Shown piece after piece: positions 23,164-33,411 of a DNA stretch of 64,000 bases. The DNA is from Mesocentrotus franciscanus (taxonomy: Eukaryota > Echinodermata > Echinoidea > Camarodonta > Strongylocentrotidae). Every line of letters begins with the position of its first letter. Position 1 is the first letter of the stretch. Location: the NCBI GenBank assembly GCA_037976565.1, contig CP137667.1, positions 35,383,366 through 35,447,365 on the forward strand. The letters run 5' to 3'. Made by a program: the position numbers and the translations under genes. The notes below the pieces were generated by a model. That model did no database searches, was not told where the DNA came from, and saw only the letters and a program-made list of their open reading frames with translations.

Positions 23164-24495
23164 TTGAATATTGGTAATGGTTGTATATTAGGCTTATTGA
23201 AAAGATACAACGAAGGATTCTCTGCAGTCATTAATTTCACGCTGCTTTATTTTCTTCTTTCTTTAACTTTGATTTATCTTTCTGCCCGAAATTGTGACTT
23301 TTTGCCCCATTGCCGAGGGGAGACGGGGGGGGTGTATCCTTCTTTGGGGGGCATAGTGACCCGGCTGCCTCCCCTCATATGCCTAGCTTTGTCTAAGGCT
23401 AAGCAAGTGATACTGGTACGCTGAGCAAACTTCTGGAAAAAAGAATGTCTAAAATCGAGTAGTTTGGCCATGAATTATAGGCCGAGTTGTGGCTCGATGG
23501 TGTAATCATTAAATTTTAAAAAAGTTCTTACAGCCCCCCCCCCCAAGAAAAGAGGATAAGATATCACGCTGTGAGTCCTCACCCCCCACTTCACTGTCCC
23601 TTCTGAAGATTGATGGACATTTTAACCAGGGCTGTCAACCCTCCCGCATTTGGAGGAGTCTCACGCCACCACGCTCATTCTCCCGCCGTCCCACCAGCTC
23701 GTAGCGGGAGACTCGATCCCGCCACCACGCACTTCCTCCCGCTCGCCCACACCGCTCGCCCAAACGTGTAAAATGAATTAGCGTACGTATCGTATTTTTT
23801 TGCTCAACGGGGGGTAGTGAGCACTTCAAAAAAATTTCACTCAACACCCCGTTGAGCAAAAAAAATACGTTTTTTAATCACAAACATTTTTTTAAATATA
23901 AAGTTACACAGTGTTATGTTCGAAAGCACATGACAAAATACCTGGGTAGATTATGTCTCAACGTTTACCACTTGTAGGCCCACTATCTGACATTCTTCAA
24001 GCGAAGCTTTGATATTGTTTATTAAACTTTTGTACCGGTAACAAATTATCCATGTTTTTTATTAATGTTTTCTTGTCATAACAGTCTTTGCTGGGATGGA
24101 CATGAAGATGGGTCTAATTACTGAATTTGTGGAATTTCTGTGCGATCTTTATAACTGATTCCCTGTTTTATCTCATTCAATCTTAATATTCTATGCACTT
24201 AGGCCTAATTCCTCAAAACCAAATAAACATTAAAACATCAACCAATTTAAAATATCGAAAAATGATAGAAATTAATATATCAAACCTGATCACAAAATAT
24301 AAGTTTCAAATTTATTTTCCACATTGTATTATCCTCAGGACATGTACGAAGTACAATACACAGTCATTTATAAAATATAATATCGACTAGCCCAGTAGCT
24401 TACGTCTCGACATTTTGTGTGATAAAGTGCTGAGATATTATGACGGCACCAATTTTTACCCCTAGATCTACATTTTTTTGTGTACCTGACATTTT
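23164..24495. other. Intergenic; small G/C-rich patches, no gene
   Basis: 23800-23870 has gctcaacggggggtagtgag and its approximate inverse accccgttgagc, a small hairpin relic also seen in the 14004 and 28065 elements. 24085-24153 follows an acceptor and reads FAGMDMKMGLITEFVEFLCD before a stop, exon-like but alone. Confidence 0.45.
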
Positions 24496-24509
24496 TTGTG
24501 TGTCTCTAA

Positions 24510-24758
24510 ATTTTTACCTCCGACATTTTTTCCTCTGACATTTTTACCTCTGACATTTTTAGCTCTGACATTTTTTCCTCTGACATTTTTACTTCAGACA
24601 TTTTTAGCTCTGACATTTTTTCCTCTGACATTTTTACCTCTGACATTTTTACCTCTGACATTTTTACCTCTGACATTTTTACATCTGACATTTTTACATC
24701 TGACATTTTTACCTCTGACATTTTTACCTCTGACATTTTTTCCTCTGACATTTTTACC
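24510..24758 (-). repeat. 15-bp minisatellite, inverted relative to 23028, ~16 copies
   Basis: Tandem tctgacatttttacc units. It is followed at once by 24770-24920, the inverse of 21860-22005 (agtgcc...ttgttcacctgtt). Confidence 0.92.
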
Positions 24759-24919
24759 TGGCACCGTTATGCTTGTCCTACTTAACAATACGGAATGTAG
24801 GCAATTCGCATTCTGACTTGAAATACAATTATTTATAACGGGTGAATGAAATAATTTGTAACGAGGCACTTAACAAAGATTTGTGCGTTATATTTGATTA
24901 CATTACGACAATGGCCTAT

Positions 24920-26125
24920 TTACATACATCACTATTCAATTGTGCTATGTTAGGCAAGCTTCAGGTTGTCAAAAGAAACTTTTGCATGAAATTAATAAGC
25001 TAGTATATTTAGAAGGGACTTGACGCAAAAGTGCACATTATAGATCATTATCTGGAAAATTAAAATTGAAACCGGTCATTGTGAAGTCTCAAGGATTATA
25101 TTTTCAATATTATTAATATCAATTGAATTCACCGGTACAGATAAACAAACACCCCAGATAAACAAATCTGGGACGGAAATGAAAACTTACTCCAAACAAC
25201 TAATACAAAACGGAGTCGGAAGTACAACAACACAGAAATACAAAAGAAAATACTTCAAACCAAGATCACTCTGGAGCCACACAACATACTCATGAAGTAT
25301 AGGAGAAATTAGTGAAAATGAGAAGAACTTCATCGACAATGCCAGCAAGGAAGAAATAATTTCATTTATTGGATATATTATTGCAAATTCTAATCAAAAT
25401 ACAGATAATCCAATCAGCCTGATTGTAGGAGCAGCTCTCAAATTTTTCAATCTCACCAAAAAAAATGCTAAATGAACAAAACGTTACTGGCATGGTATTT
25501 TAGTCTCTTCGCCTCCGTGACCAGGGGCGTCGCTAGAGGGGGGTGTGGGGGTGCGAACCCCCACCTGTCAGGATATTGTCGGTAAAAGGGTGGGGGGAGG
25601 AACTGAGTTTATACAAGGATTAAGAGTCGAGAACGGTACAACGAATCGTCTTCATTCCCTAATAAATTAATGAAACGACAAAGCTTCCGCACCTCCCGCT
25701 GCACCTCCGTGCACCCAACCCCTATAGGGAACGCGCTTTGACATTGGGACATTAATATATTTGTCGGTAATCGGTGGCCTCTACACCGATTACAGATACT
25801 ATTTTAAAGTGAAATAAACTCCCCAAAACTCAATCCTAAAATGTATATGAATATCTTACAAAAAAGAAAGGAAATAAGCCCTTTGGTTTTAGAATACTAC
25901 ATGAGAAAATGGTTCAAGAATCGAATGTGGTTGAAGGAAATAAACCAATATCATCAAATGCATTTCCACCATGGCACTATATCCACTATATCCAATGAAT
26001 TACATAATATAATCAGCAAGAATGACAACCCACACTATCAGGGAGAGCGAGGTAGAGGTGGAACGAAGGCAACAATTTAAGTCATTTCGATTGATAATTA
26101 AAGAAACATGTCCAAGAATGAGTAG
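24920..26125. other. Intergenic, no gene
   Basis: AT-rich sequence with caggggcgtcgctagagggg at 25522, a typical TIR-like end of an unidentified element. No supported coding exon. Confidence 0.45.
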
Positions 26126-26240
26126 AAGGGAGGGGCCGGCGGGGGAGGGGCCGGCGGGGGAGGGGGAGGGGGGGGGGGTGTAGGAGGGCTAAGTTCAAGG
26201 AGTTAGAGAGGAGAAAAGGAAGGGAGAGGATTTGGGGGTA
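26126..26240 (+). repeat. G-rich tract with G-quadruplex potential
   Basis: Runs of gggaggggccggcggggg repeated, then gggggagggggggggggt: many G runs of three or more with short loops. Confidence 0.85.
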
Positions 26241-27027
26241 GATTATGTGTTTTTATAGAAGAAAACTCATAATTTCAATTCTGTATAACCATAATATGTT
26301 GAGAAATATGAAACTCATTTTTTTTTAATTGTGATATATTTTAGTCCTATACATTGTGAAATTATGAACAATTATGAACTATGTTGCATTTATGTTCGTT
26401 TATCAAATGATAAAAAAGCTTCGATATACTCATGTTTTAGTTTCTATAAACTAGGACTACATAGAAAATGCTTTGCTTCTATGTTATGCACGCTAAGGAA
26501 TGGAAGTTCTGAGAAATAAATTCAATGAATACAAAAACAACCAAAAACATGACACATGTGGTAGAGAAACCGTGATGAGTGATGACTGGGGTATATATAG
26601 GCCTACAGAGAGATAAGTGGAATTAAAATCATATTGAGTTTGCATGAAATGAAGAACTGTAATGTTCTATGAAAATTGTATCAAGGCCAACATGGAGATT
26701 TGCAAACTAATAGTCGAACAGATTGGCCTTTTATCCTGTTTCGGTGCCTCATAAAAAGCTCCATGCACCCTTTATAATTTTATTGTTTACTTATATGCTG
26801 ATTGTATGGAGAACCACCGCGCCGCGATCGAGGGCGCGCGCTGCATATGATCAGGGAGTTGGGAGGAACTCCCTGGTGGTACCTGATGTGATATTGTTTG
26901 TGTGCATATATATATAGCGCATAAGCCGCATATGCAGGTAACATTCAACCTTTATTGTCAGATAGTGAACATTTATAAGGTTGGGATATATATGAACTTC
27001 TACTTATAACAAGTTGATATTTCTGAA
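26241..27027. other. Intergenic, possible 5' region of gene 2
   Basis: Mostly AT-rich; a cgcgcgctgcat patch near 26820-26845 and a tatatatata run at about 26907. No firm promoter. Confidence 0.3.
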
Positions 27028-27119
27028 ATGGGGAAAGATAAGCATGCTTCAAAGGAAGAACTGGCAGAGTCGCTACCATGCAGAGACACCATCTCATGGC
27101 CATTCGTCGGGAAAATATG
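27028..27119 (+). CDS. Candidate first coding exon (start codon plus strong donor)
   Basis: ATGG in a fair Kozak context (gaaATGG) opens a 92-nt frame MGKDKHASKEELAE, then SLPCRDTISWPFVGKIW, ended by a strong donor ATATG|gtgagtc (phase 2). A TATA-like run (tatatatata) lies about 120 bp upstream. It is on the strand of gene 2 and 6 kb before its first certain exon, so it may be its 5' exon. The phases do not join directly (phase 2 out, while 33266 needs 1 nt), so at least one exon between is unseen. Confidence 0.42.
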
Positions 27120-27317
27120 GTGAGTCAATTTGTTTTTCTACCAGGAAAAAGTAAAAACTTTCATTGGACTCCCCGCGAGTTTTGAGCGGAATTGACGATG
27201 ATGTGAAGCCCGGAATTGTGGCTAGCATGGATGGTGTGAGACGGTGATGTGATTCACGGAAGCTGACGTCTAAGCTAGATTCTAAGTTCAGTGTTGGATT
27301 CAGACATAAAAGATCAA

Positions 27318-27627
27318 GGGGGTGTTTCACAAAGATCCTAAGTTGAACTTATCTCTAAGTTGGACTTAACAATTATGGAAAGCCGTTAGCATCTTTGAAA
27401 ATATTTTGTAAAAGTTATTTTAAAAGGCATAAAATTTTGATTCAAATCATTCATATTTTCTATTATCAAGGAGATTTCATGTTCTTGATGTGGAATTTAT
27501 GAAAAGTCTAAAATACTTGAATTTTTGCTCTTGAATATATTTTATTTTAAGGCTTCAAATGGCTCTCCATAATGTTTAAGTCCAAATTAGAGTTAAGTTC
27601 GACTTACGATCTTTGTGAAACACCCCC
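27318..27627. mobile_element. MITE with 30+-bp terminal inverted repeats
   Basis: gggggtgtttcacaaagatc at the left pairs with gatctttgtgaaacaccccc at the right; similarity continues to taagttgaactta/taagttcgactta. 310 bp, AT-rich, no coding. Confidence 0.9.
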
Positions 27628-28064
27628 AGAAGTGATACCAGTACCAGTTGACAGACTGACGTATCCAAAGCAGCCACCCCCCTAAGCTGCCGTTGATCAA
27701 TGACCATCATGTCCATCATGTAGTATCTTCACCTTCAACCTATTGCAATAAAAAAAAAAACTTGTCAGTACAACTACGTATTTGATTGACCCAGATTACT
27801 ATTTATTTTTTGAATTCTTTTAAATGTACATGTACCATGACTATTTCATGCAACCAACATTTTCTTAGGGATCTGGGGAAACCACTGATATCAATTATGA
27901 CCTTGTTCACCATACAAGTACATTGAAATTTGATTCAAAAATAAAGTAGTAGATAAAGCAAAGTAACCCGTTCAATGCCATATATGTTTATGGACAATTT
28001 TCAAAAAATGAAATTTTTAGGAGTGATTTTTCTTACTAAAAATGCTTTGGTGCATTGCAGATAT

Positions 28065-28343
28065 CAGTGGCAGATCATGGGCCCACCCCGGGCAAAAAAA
28101 AAGAGTAAAAAACAAAGATGGTATCCACAATTTTACCTTCTTTTAATAAAAAAAGGAGACGGGCCCCCACCCCTGGCAAAGAAAAAAGTTAACAAAAAAG
28201 ATGGTAACCACAATTTTACCCTTTTTTTTGGGGGGGGGGGGTGTTGATTAAAAAAATAATGCTCACTACCCCCCTGTTGAGCAAATAAAAATTTAGTGCT
28301 CATTACCCCCTCCTTCCTCGCGGCCGGCTGGATCCACCCCTGG
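28065..28343. mobile_element. Small TIR element (GGATCCA family)
   Basis: The left end cagtggcagatcatgggc pairs loosely with the right end gctggatccacccctggc. The inside has gctcactacccccctgttga, shared with 14004-14237 and 23804. Confidence 0.65.
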
Positions 28344-29810
28344 CAGATATATTGGTCATATACATCTTCATGATAGAATATCTGTTTCTATTTCTGGAAG
28401 GAAGTAAAGTGTGAACCTTAGGTCATGACACATCCGATTGTGGAATTCCCCATGCCACAGTTGTTTACACTTTTGGTGTGCATGCAGTTGTGTGCCCCTT
28501 TGGCATTTGGCAATGATTCATGGCTGAATTCTCTCATTCTGTAGATAACACTTGATATTTATGGACTTTGTATTGTGTACATGCACTTTACACATGCAGA
28601 AGCAATGTTAGTTCACTGGAATTGTATATAGGCATGTACATACATGTATATGAATGAAATCGAAATGAGAAGAACTGCAGTCTTTATTCGGTTGTGCCAT
28701 CCATATCCGGTTGCATCCTGTTATTCATATCCATGCGAACATCACATCCATTCAATTCTAGAGACTTCCTCGATCCAGAATTTGATCTTGTACTGTTTTG
28801 ATGTTCATTGCAAGCTACAACTCGGGAAAGAAGAACAGTAGAATTTTGGTGAGTAACTAAATCACATAACAAGTACATTCTTAATTTCTAACCTTGTAAG
28901 TTACTAGTTGTAAATGTAAGTTGCTGCCAGCCGGGTCGTACATACAATGCATGGGACTACATGTAGCCCTAACTACATGTAGCGCTGTAAAGCGGAGGGC
29001 CAAAGTCAAATATCATGCTTAGGTTTTGAGTTGCCTGCCACTACCACACAAACTAAGCACACCTTGTTTATTCGAAAGATTTTATCATAATACACAATAT
29101 TTCAGAGGTGTTTTGTTTTTGTTTTAAATTGTACCAAACACCTATAAATTGGAGAGGGCGTCCAAAAAATGGCCCTTTTGACGAAAAATAGTATTTTGTG
29201 AATAATGTTTTAAGGAAAACTTGAAGCACCATGAGTGTGGTGTCATATGAAAGAAAATTGAATTATCTACATTTTGATATCAATTTCAAGGAAATTGGGA
29301 TTAATTAACATTGCAAATCTAAGTAAAAAACATGATTTTTTGTGATTTTTATCGAAATATTGAATTTTATCAAAAAGCATTATTTTCCGTATATCAAAAT
29401 TGGAGAGGTGCATTTTTTCGTAACTTTCCAGGAATTTGCCCATGTACAAGGAAAATATCCTGTGCAAAAAAAGAGGTTTACATCTCTTTTCAGTGAAAAG
29501 TTATAGCAACCCAAAGTTATTGATTTGATTTCCACAAAAACAACATTTTTGCCCACATATGTATTAACTGTATGCATATACGTGTAGTGTATTGAGGACG
29601 TGGTTGGTGTACATGTTTATATCAAGTTTTAAAGATAACTTTAAAGTAAAACCTCTAATCACCAATTCACCATAGATTCGGTGTCAAAAGATGGATAATT
29701 AAAATACCTATGAGTGTGTGAAAAATAGCTTCGCCCCTTAAGGCGCTAGTTCAGTTACCGCTCAAGCAAGGACAAATAAATTCACGACAAATTTCGCGAT
29801 GCCCCTTCTG
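28344..29810. other. No supported gene
   Basis: A 28644-28840 open frame ends near a good donor (attttg|gtgagt at 28850), but no frame is open from an acceptor to it. 29150-29500 shares ggtgtcatatgaaaga with the element at 51160. Confidence 0.4.
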
Positions 29811-29814
29811 GGCC

Positions 29815-31140
29815 ACCATAAAAGACATCTGTTACACTGCTATGTGTTATAACAGCAGATGTTAGGGCTCGTTAACATATGACCTGGTATTATGACAAAT
29901 TTCGCGATGCCCCTTCTGGGCCACCATGATAGACATCTGCTACAGTGCTATTAGGCCTAAAAAAAAGCTTGTTGTATTGCCCTTTAGGTGCCAAAACATG
30001 GGTCGGTCGGTCGGAAAAGTTTTTTTTTTTTTAACCTTTTTTTTGTCGCCCTCTGTGGGCCGATATTTTTCAGTTTTGAATTTTTTTTTTTTCTTCTTTT
30101 TTTCCCGCCCTCTTTTGGTTGATATTTATCAGTTTTTAATGCTTTAATACATGTGTTTCAGCATCATCATTCCATTCATATCTTTTTTCACCTCATAATA
30201 ATCCATGGTTTGCAATGTTGTGTTGAGACAACACTCTGTACTTCCCAGCTGACGAAGTTGGTTTTCAACACTGCGCGCGGCATTTAATTCACGGGCGGAC
30301 AGCACTGAATGACCACCAATTGAAAAGCATGTTAATATCCCCCAGAGCTCGATTTGAGACTGTCAGGCTATCAACGGATTCCAAATTGATGAAAAAATCA
30401 AAATTTGTCTCGATGTATATGTCCTTTCATCTCGTCTTTACGTAAATTTTTTTTTTTTTTTTTAGTACCTTCAAAATGTGTCACGAATATAAAAGTGTTG
30501 TGAGCCTTTCCGTAGAAAACTCTAAACAGCGACCGTCGCCCAAATCTCCCTGGTTTCTAGCTGGTGCAGTGCATGGTATAAACACATACACGAGGCCGGG
30601 GTCTACTTGCATGTTTACGCTAGTAGGATTTTGAACTAGGGTAGAAGACGAGTAAGAATTTGGGAATAATTTGATTTTATGCATTTATATCCCATTTAAA
30701 CAAACAAAATACATATTTTTTTATTCATTAATAAAAAAAATTCTTTAAAAAACGGTTAAAAAAAAAAAAAAATTTTTTTAAATGCCGACCGTGGATTTTC
30801 AGATTTTTGGGTCGGTCGCAAAGGGCAATACAACAAGTTTTTATTTTAGGCCTTATAACAGCAGATGTTAGGGCTCGTTAACATATGACCTGGTAAACCG
30901 CTGTTTCTGTTTTTGAGGATAGACAATACAGGTAGTTTATTTGGTGAGGATGTGTTTATAGATGTACATTATAAGAACTTTTGTACTGTAGAAACAAAAG
31001 AAAGTGAAATCTTCAGTCAAACATGTACACATTCAATCTATACATAGGATTGAAACGAACTGTGTGTGAAGACACCTGTTACAGGGCTATGTGTTATAAT
31101 ATCAGGTGCTTGGGCTCGTTCACACACGACATGGTAAACT
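29815..31140. repeat. Repeat with ~65-bp hairpin units, interrupted by a TIR element
   Basis: gacatctgttacactgctat with gttataacagcagatgttag (29826), its second copy (29931, resumed at 30856), and gacacctgttacagggctat (31068) all form hairpins, each followed by ggctcgttMacaYaYgac. Confidence 0.8.
29954..30852. mobile_element. Non-autonomous PIF/Harbinger-like TIR element, 899 bp
   Basis: The left end GGCCTAAAAAAAAGCTTGTT then gtattgcccttt pairs with the right end aaagggcaatacaacaagtt then tttattttaggcc. It is flanked by TTA at 29951-29953 and 30853-30855. It interrupts a hairpin repeat whose intact copy is at 29826, so the insertion is clear. gggtcggtcggtc lies just inside the left end and gggtcggtcgc inside the right. 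There is no transposase. Confidence 0.87.
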
Positions 31141-31309
31141 GCGGTTTTTTTTAAAGGAAAGATAGTGAATACAGATAGAAGATGTATAAAATACAAAATG
31201 AGAGGAATGTGAAAAGGCTTTGTTATAAACTGTAAATCTAGGCCAGGAAATAGGAGTCTTTGCCACCAAAGAACAAATTCAGTCAATTTTCTGTGCCCGA
31301 AAAGAAAAC

Positions 31310-32580
31310 CAGATTTTAAAGTGAAGGTTCATTGATTTTGAAATTGACTGAATTTGGTGTCATTGCAATCGGAATATTACACTGAGTAAAACTGTCACAT
31401 TTGTGTAACTTGTAAATTCATGCGAAAATTATAAAAGTTGATTAAACTTGACGAAATATCACCCAACTCGAGACCCCGAAAACATCGTAAGTCAGCTGAT
31501 TTTTGAGTGACGTAGCAAAATGAACAATGAGTACAATGGGCCGCTCAGCTGAAATGATTGGCGACGGTGCGCGATGCAGTTTGCGTGCAATTCACATAGG
31601 CCTATGTATTGCATCGACTATTGAGTACCGTACTCATTCATACCCAACGTTGTTTACCTTCATCAAAGTCACCCTGGAAATATCTTTGAGTTTTGAGGAG
31701 ATAGAAGAAGGAAATACCTTTGGTTCTTAATCTTAGCTCTAAGTCTAATCAATTGTATAACTCCCAAATACGTTGATGTAGCGTTCACGTTCAGGTATAC
31801 CGTATATAACGTAAAAGGCCCGTCTGTGCAGTATCTACGCGTACGCACGCACAACCTGCCTGCATCCAGCGCAGCTTGCTTGCCAGCATATCACAGCCAG
31901 CCGGCCCGGCGCTTGAGCTAGCTGTGAATCGCGAACCGGACTGATCTAAGTCTTCTCTCGACTTCCACTTTCCCCATTTATCTATCAAAAATCTAAACTA
32001 ATCGGCCTAATCAGACATTTTCGTAATGAATATCTGGACAATTATATGTAAATTTGTCGCCTATTTTGCTCCAGAAGAGTCGTTAGGTCAGCATGCAAAA
32101 TATCCTAGGCACTCCCAAATCCGACACATACACGCTGAGCTGCCCTCAGAATATGTGATTATTTTTCTGATTTTTATGCTCAAATGTGATGGTAAATAAC
32201 ATAAAAATCGAATACACATTTGTAGAAAGTATTATTTATTCAGTGTATCTCATTCAAAGTGCCTAAAATAAAGGAAATATCACCACTGGCGGTAAATATA
32301 CAAACAACGTTAACCCATATAAAAAATTGCAATGGGTATCCAACATTGTCCCGAATGTGTGATTGTAGGTTGTTCATAGTGTGACGTCATTTTATCGCAT
32401 GTAAATAACGCCTCATTTCACTTTGTGAGTGGGTTGTGGAAAGGGTATCAAAATGGCATTTAATTTATTCCTCACAATATTGAGGGCTTAAAAAGTACTT
32501 TAGTCATTTTGTTAATGTTCTCAGCAATCTGTAGAGGTGTGATTTGCCCTTTTTCCAAATTTCAATGAACCTTCACTTTA
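31310..32580. repeat. ~1.25-kb dispersed repeat, copy A
   Basis: It begins tgaaggttcattgattttga; its own complement-like end is caatgaaccttcactttaa at 32562, so it is an inverted-repeat element with ends aaagtgaaggttcattg. Internal blocks gcgacggtgcgcgatgcagt and gcgaaccggactgatct recur at 62443 and 62990. Confidence 0.85.
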
Positions 32581-32654
32581 AGTTAGTGTCAAGCCCTGCA
32601 TGCAGTCACATACATGTATTTTGTACCCTCCCGTTCACAACATACTTATTTGCT

Positions 32655-33225
32655 CCAGAATCATCATCATCTACATGTACATCATTATCTTCATCATCAT
32701 TATCATCATCAAAATAAATCAATTCAATTCAATTCTGAATAGCTCTGAAGGAAGACAAAGAGAAGAAGGAGAAAGAAAAGGAGCAAGTGAAGGAGCCTGC
32801 CATTTATTCATATCCAAATATCATCATCATCTACATCAGTGTACATCATTATCTTCATCATCATTATCATCATCATCACCATCACCATCATCACCATTAC
32901 CATCATCATCGTTATCATCATCAGCAGCAGCATCTTTATCATCTTTATCATCTTCATTCAACGTCCGTTTTCCCACGCTGTGGAGTTGGATGTTTCATTT
33001 CCTCAATGACCTATCCTCAAGTCCTGCAGTCTTCAGCGTCCACCTGCATCAGGCTGGATACTCCTCCTCTGATGTCTCCTTCCAAGTTTTGTGAGGTCTG
33101 CCAGGGGTTTTTGAGTAAGCCACTGAAATAAAATTCATTGCTTTCTGTAGCCAATGGCTTTCCTATCTCTTTCCTAATCACATGTCCGTGCCATCTTAAT
33201 CTACCCATCCTATGCTGAAGACCTG
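32655..33225. repeat. ATC microsatellites and a LINE 3'-tail fragment
   Basis: atcatcatctacat...atcattatcttcatcatca occurs at 32657-32712 and 32818-32876. 32960-33225 read antisense gives GRLRWHGHVIRKEIGKPL, typical of LINE reverse-transcriptase C termini. A related tail is inverted at 57125-57290. Confidence 0.7.
32739..32832 (+). pseudogene. Partial duplicate of the 33266 exon
   Basis: After aatag the sequence CTCTGAAGGAAGACAAAGAG parallels 33266 onward. It encodes LKEDKEKKEKEKEQ and then PAIYSYPNI, against LKENEEKMEKEKEQ and LAIYPHPNI. It lacks 12 bp of the coil and breaks off into ATC repeats where the real exon continues to its CxC stretch. There is no pyrimidine tract before it and no donor after it, so it is probably a relic. 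Confidence 0.7.
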
Positions 33226-33265
33226 GAGTGTATGAAATTTATTTTTCTTATCGTTCCCTTAACAG

Positions 33266-33411
33266 GTCTGAAGGAAAACGAAGAGAAGATGGAGAAAGAA
33301 AAGGAGCAAGAAAGGAAGAAGGAAGAGAAAGAGCTTGCCATTTATCCACATCCAAATATCAAGCTTGATCTCATATCCTGCAAATGTGGTAAATACCATG
33401 CAACGTATGAG
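33266..33411 (+). CDS. TTC3-like: Gene 2 exon: basic coil and CxC stretch
   Basis: The acceptor is ttcccttaacag and the donor TATGAG|gtgagt. It is 146 nt, phase 1 in and phase 0 out. It encodes a KEKEQERKKEEKE coil, then LAIYPHPNIKLDLISCKCGK. A partial second copy of this exon lies at 32739-32832. Confidence 0.75.

Noticed and set aside
24496..24816. Plus-strand frame with PLTFL repeats
   Set aside because: Translation of the 15-bp minisatellite; no gene signals.
28719..28850. Possible exon ending attttg|gtgagt
   Set aside because: No frame stays open from an acceptor to that donor.
32787..33131. His/Ser-rich open frames
   Set aside because: ATC microsatellite plus LINE tail read through.
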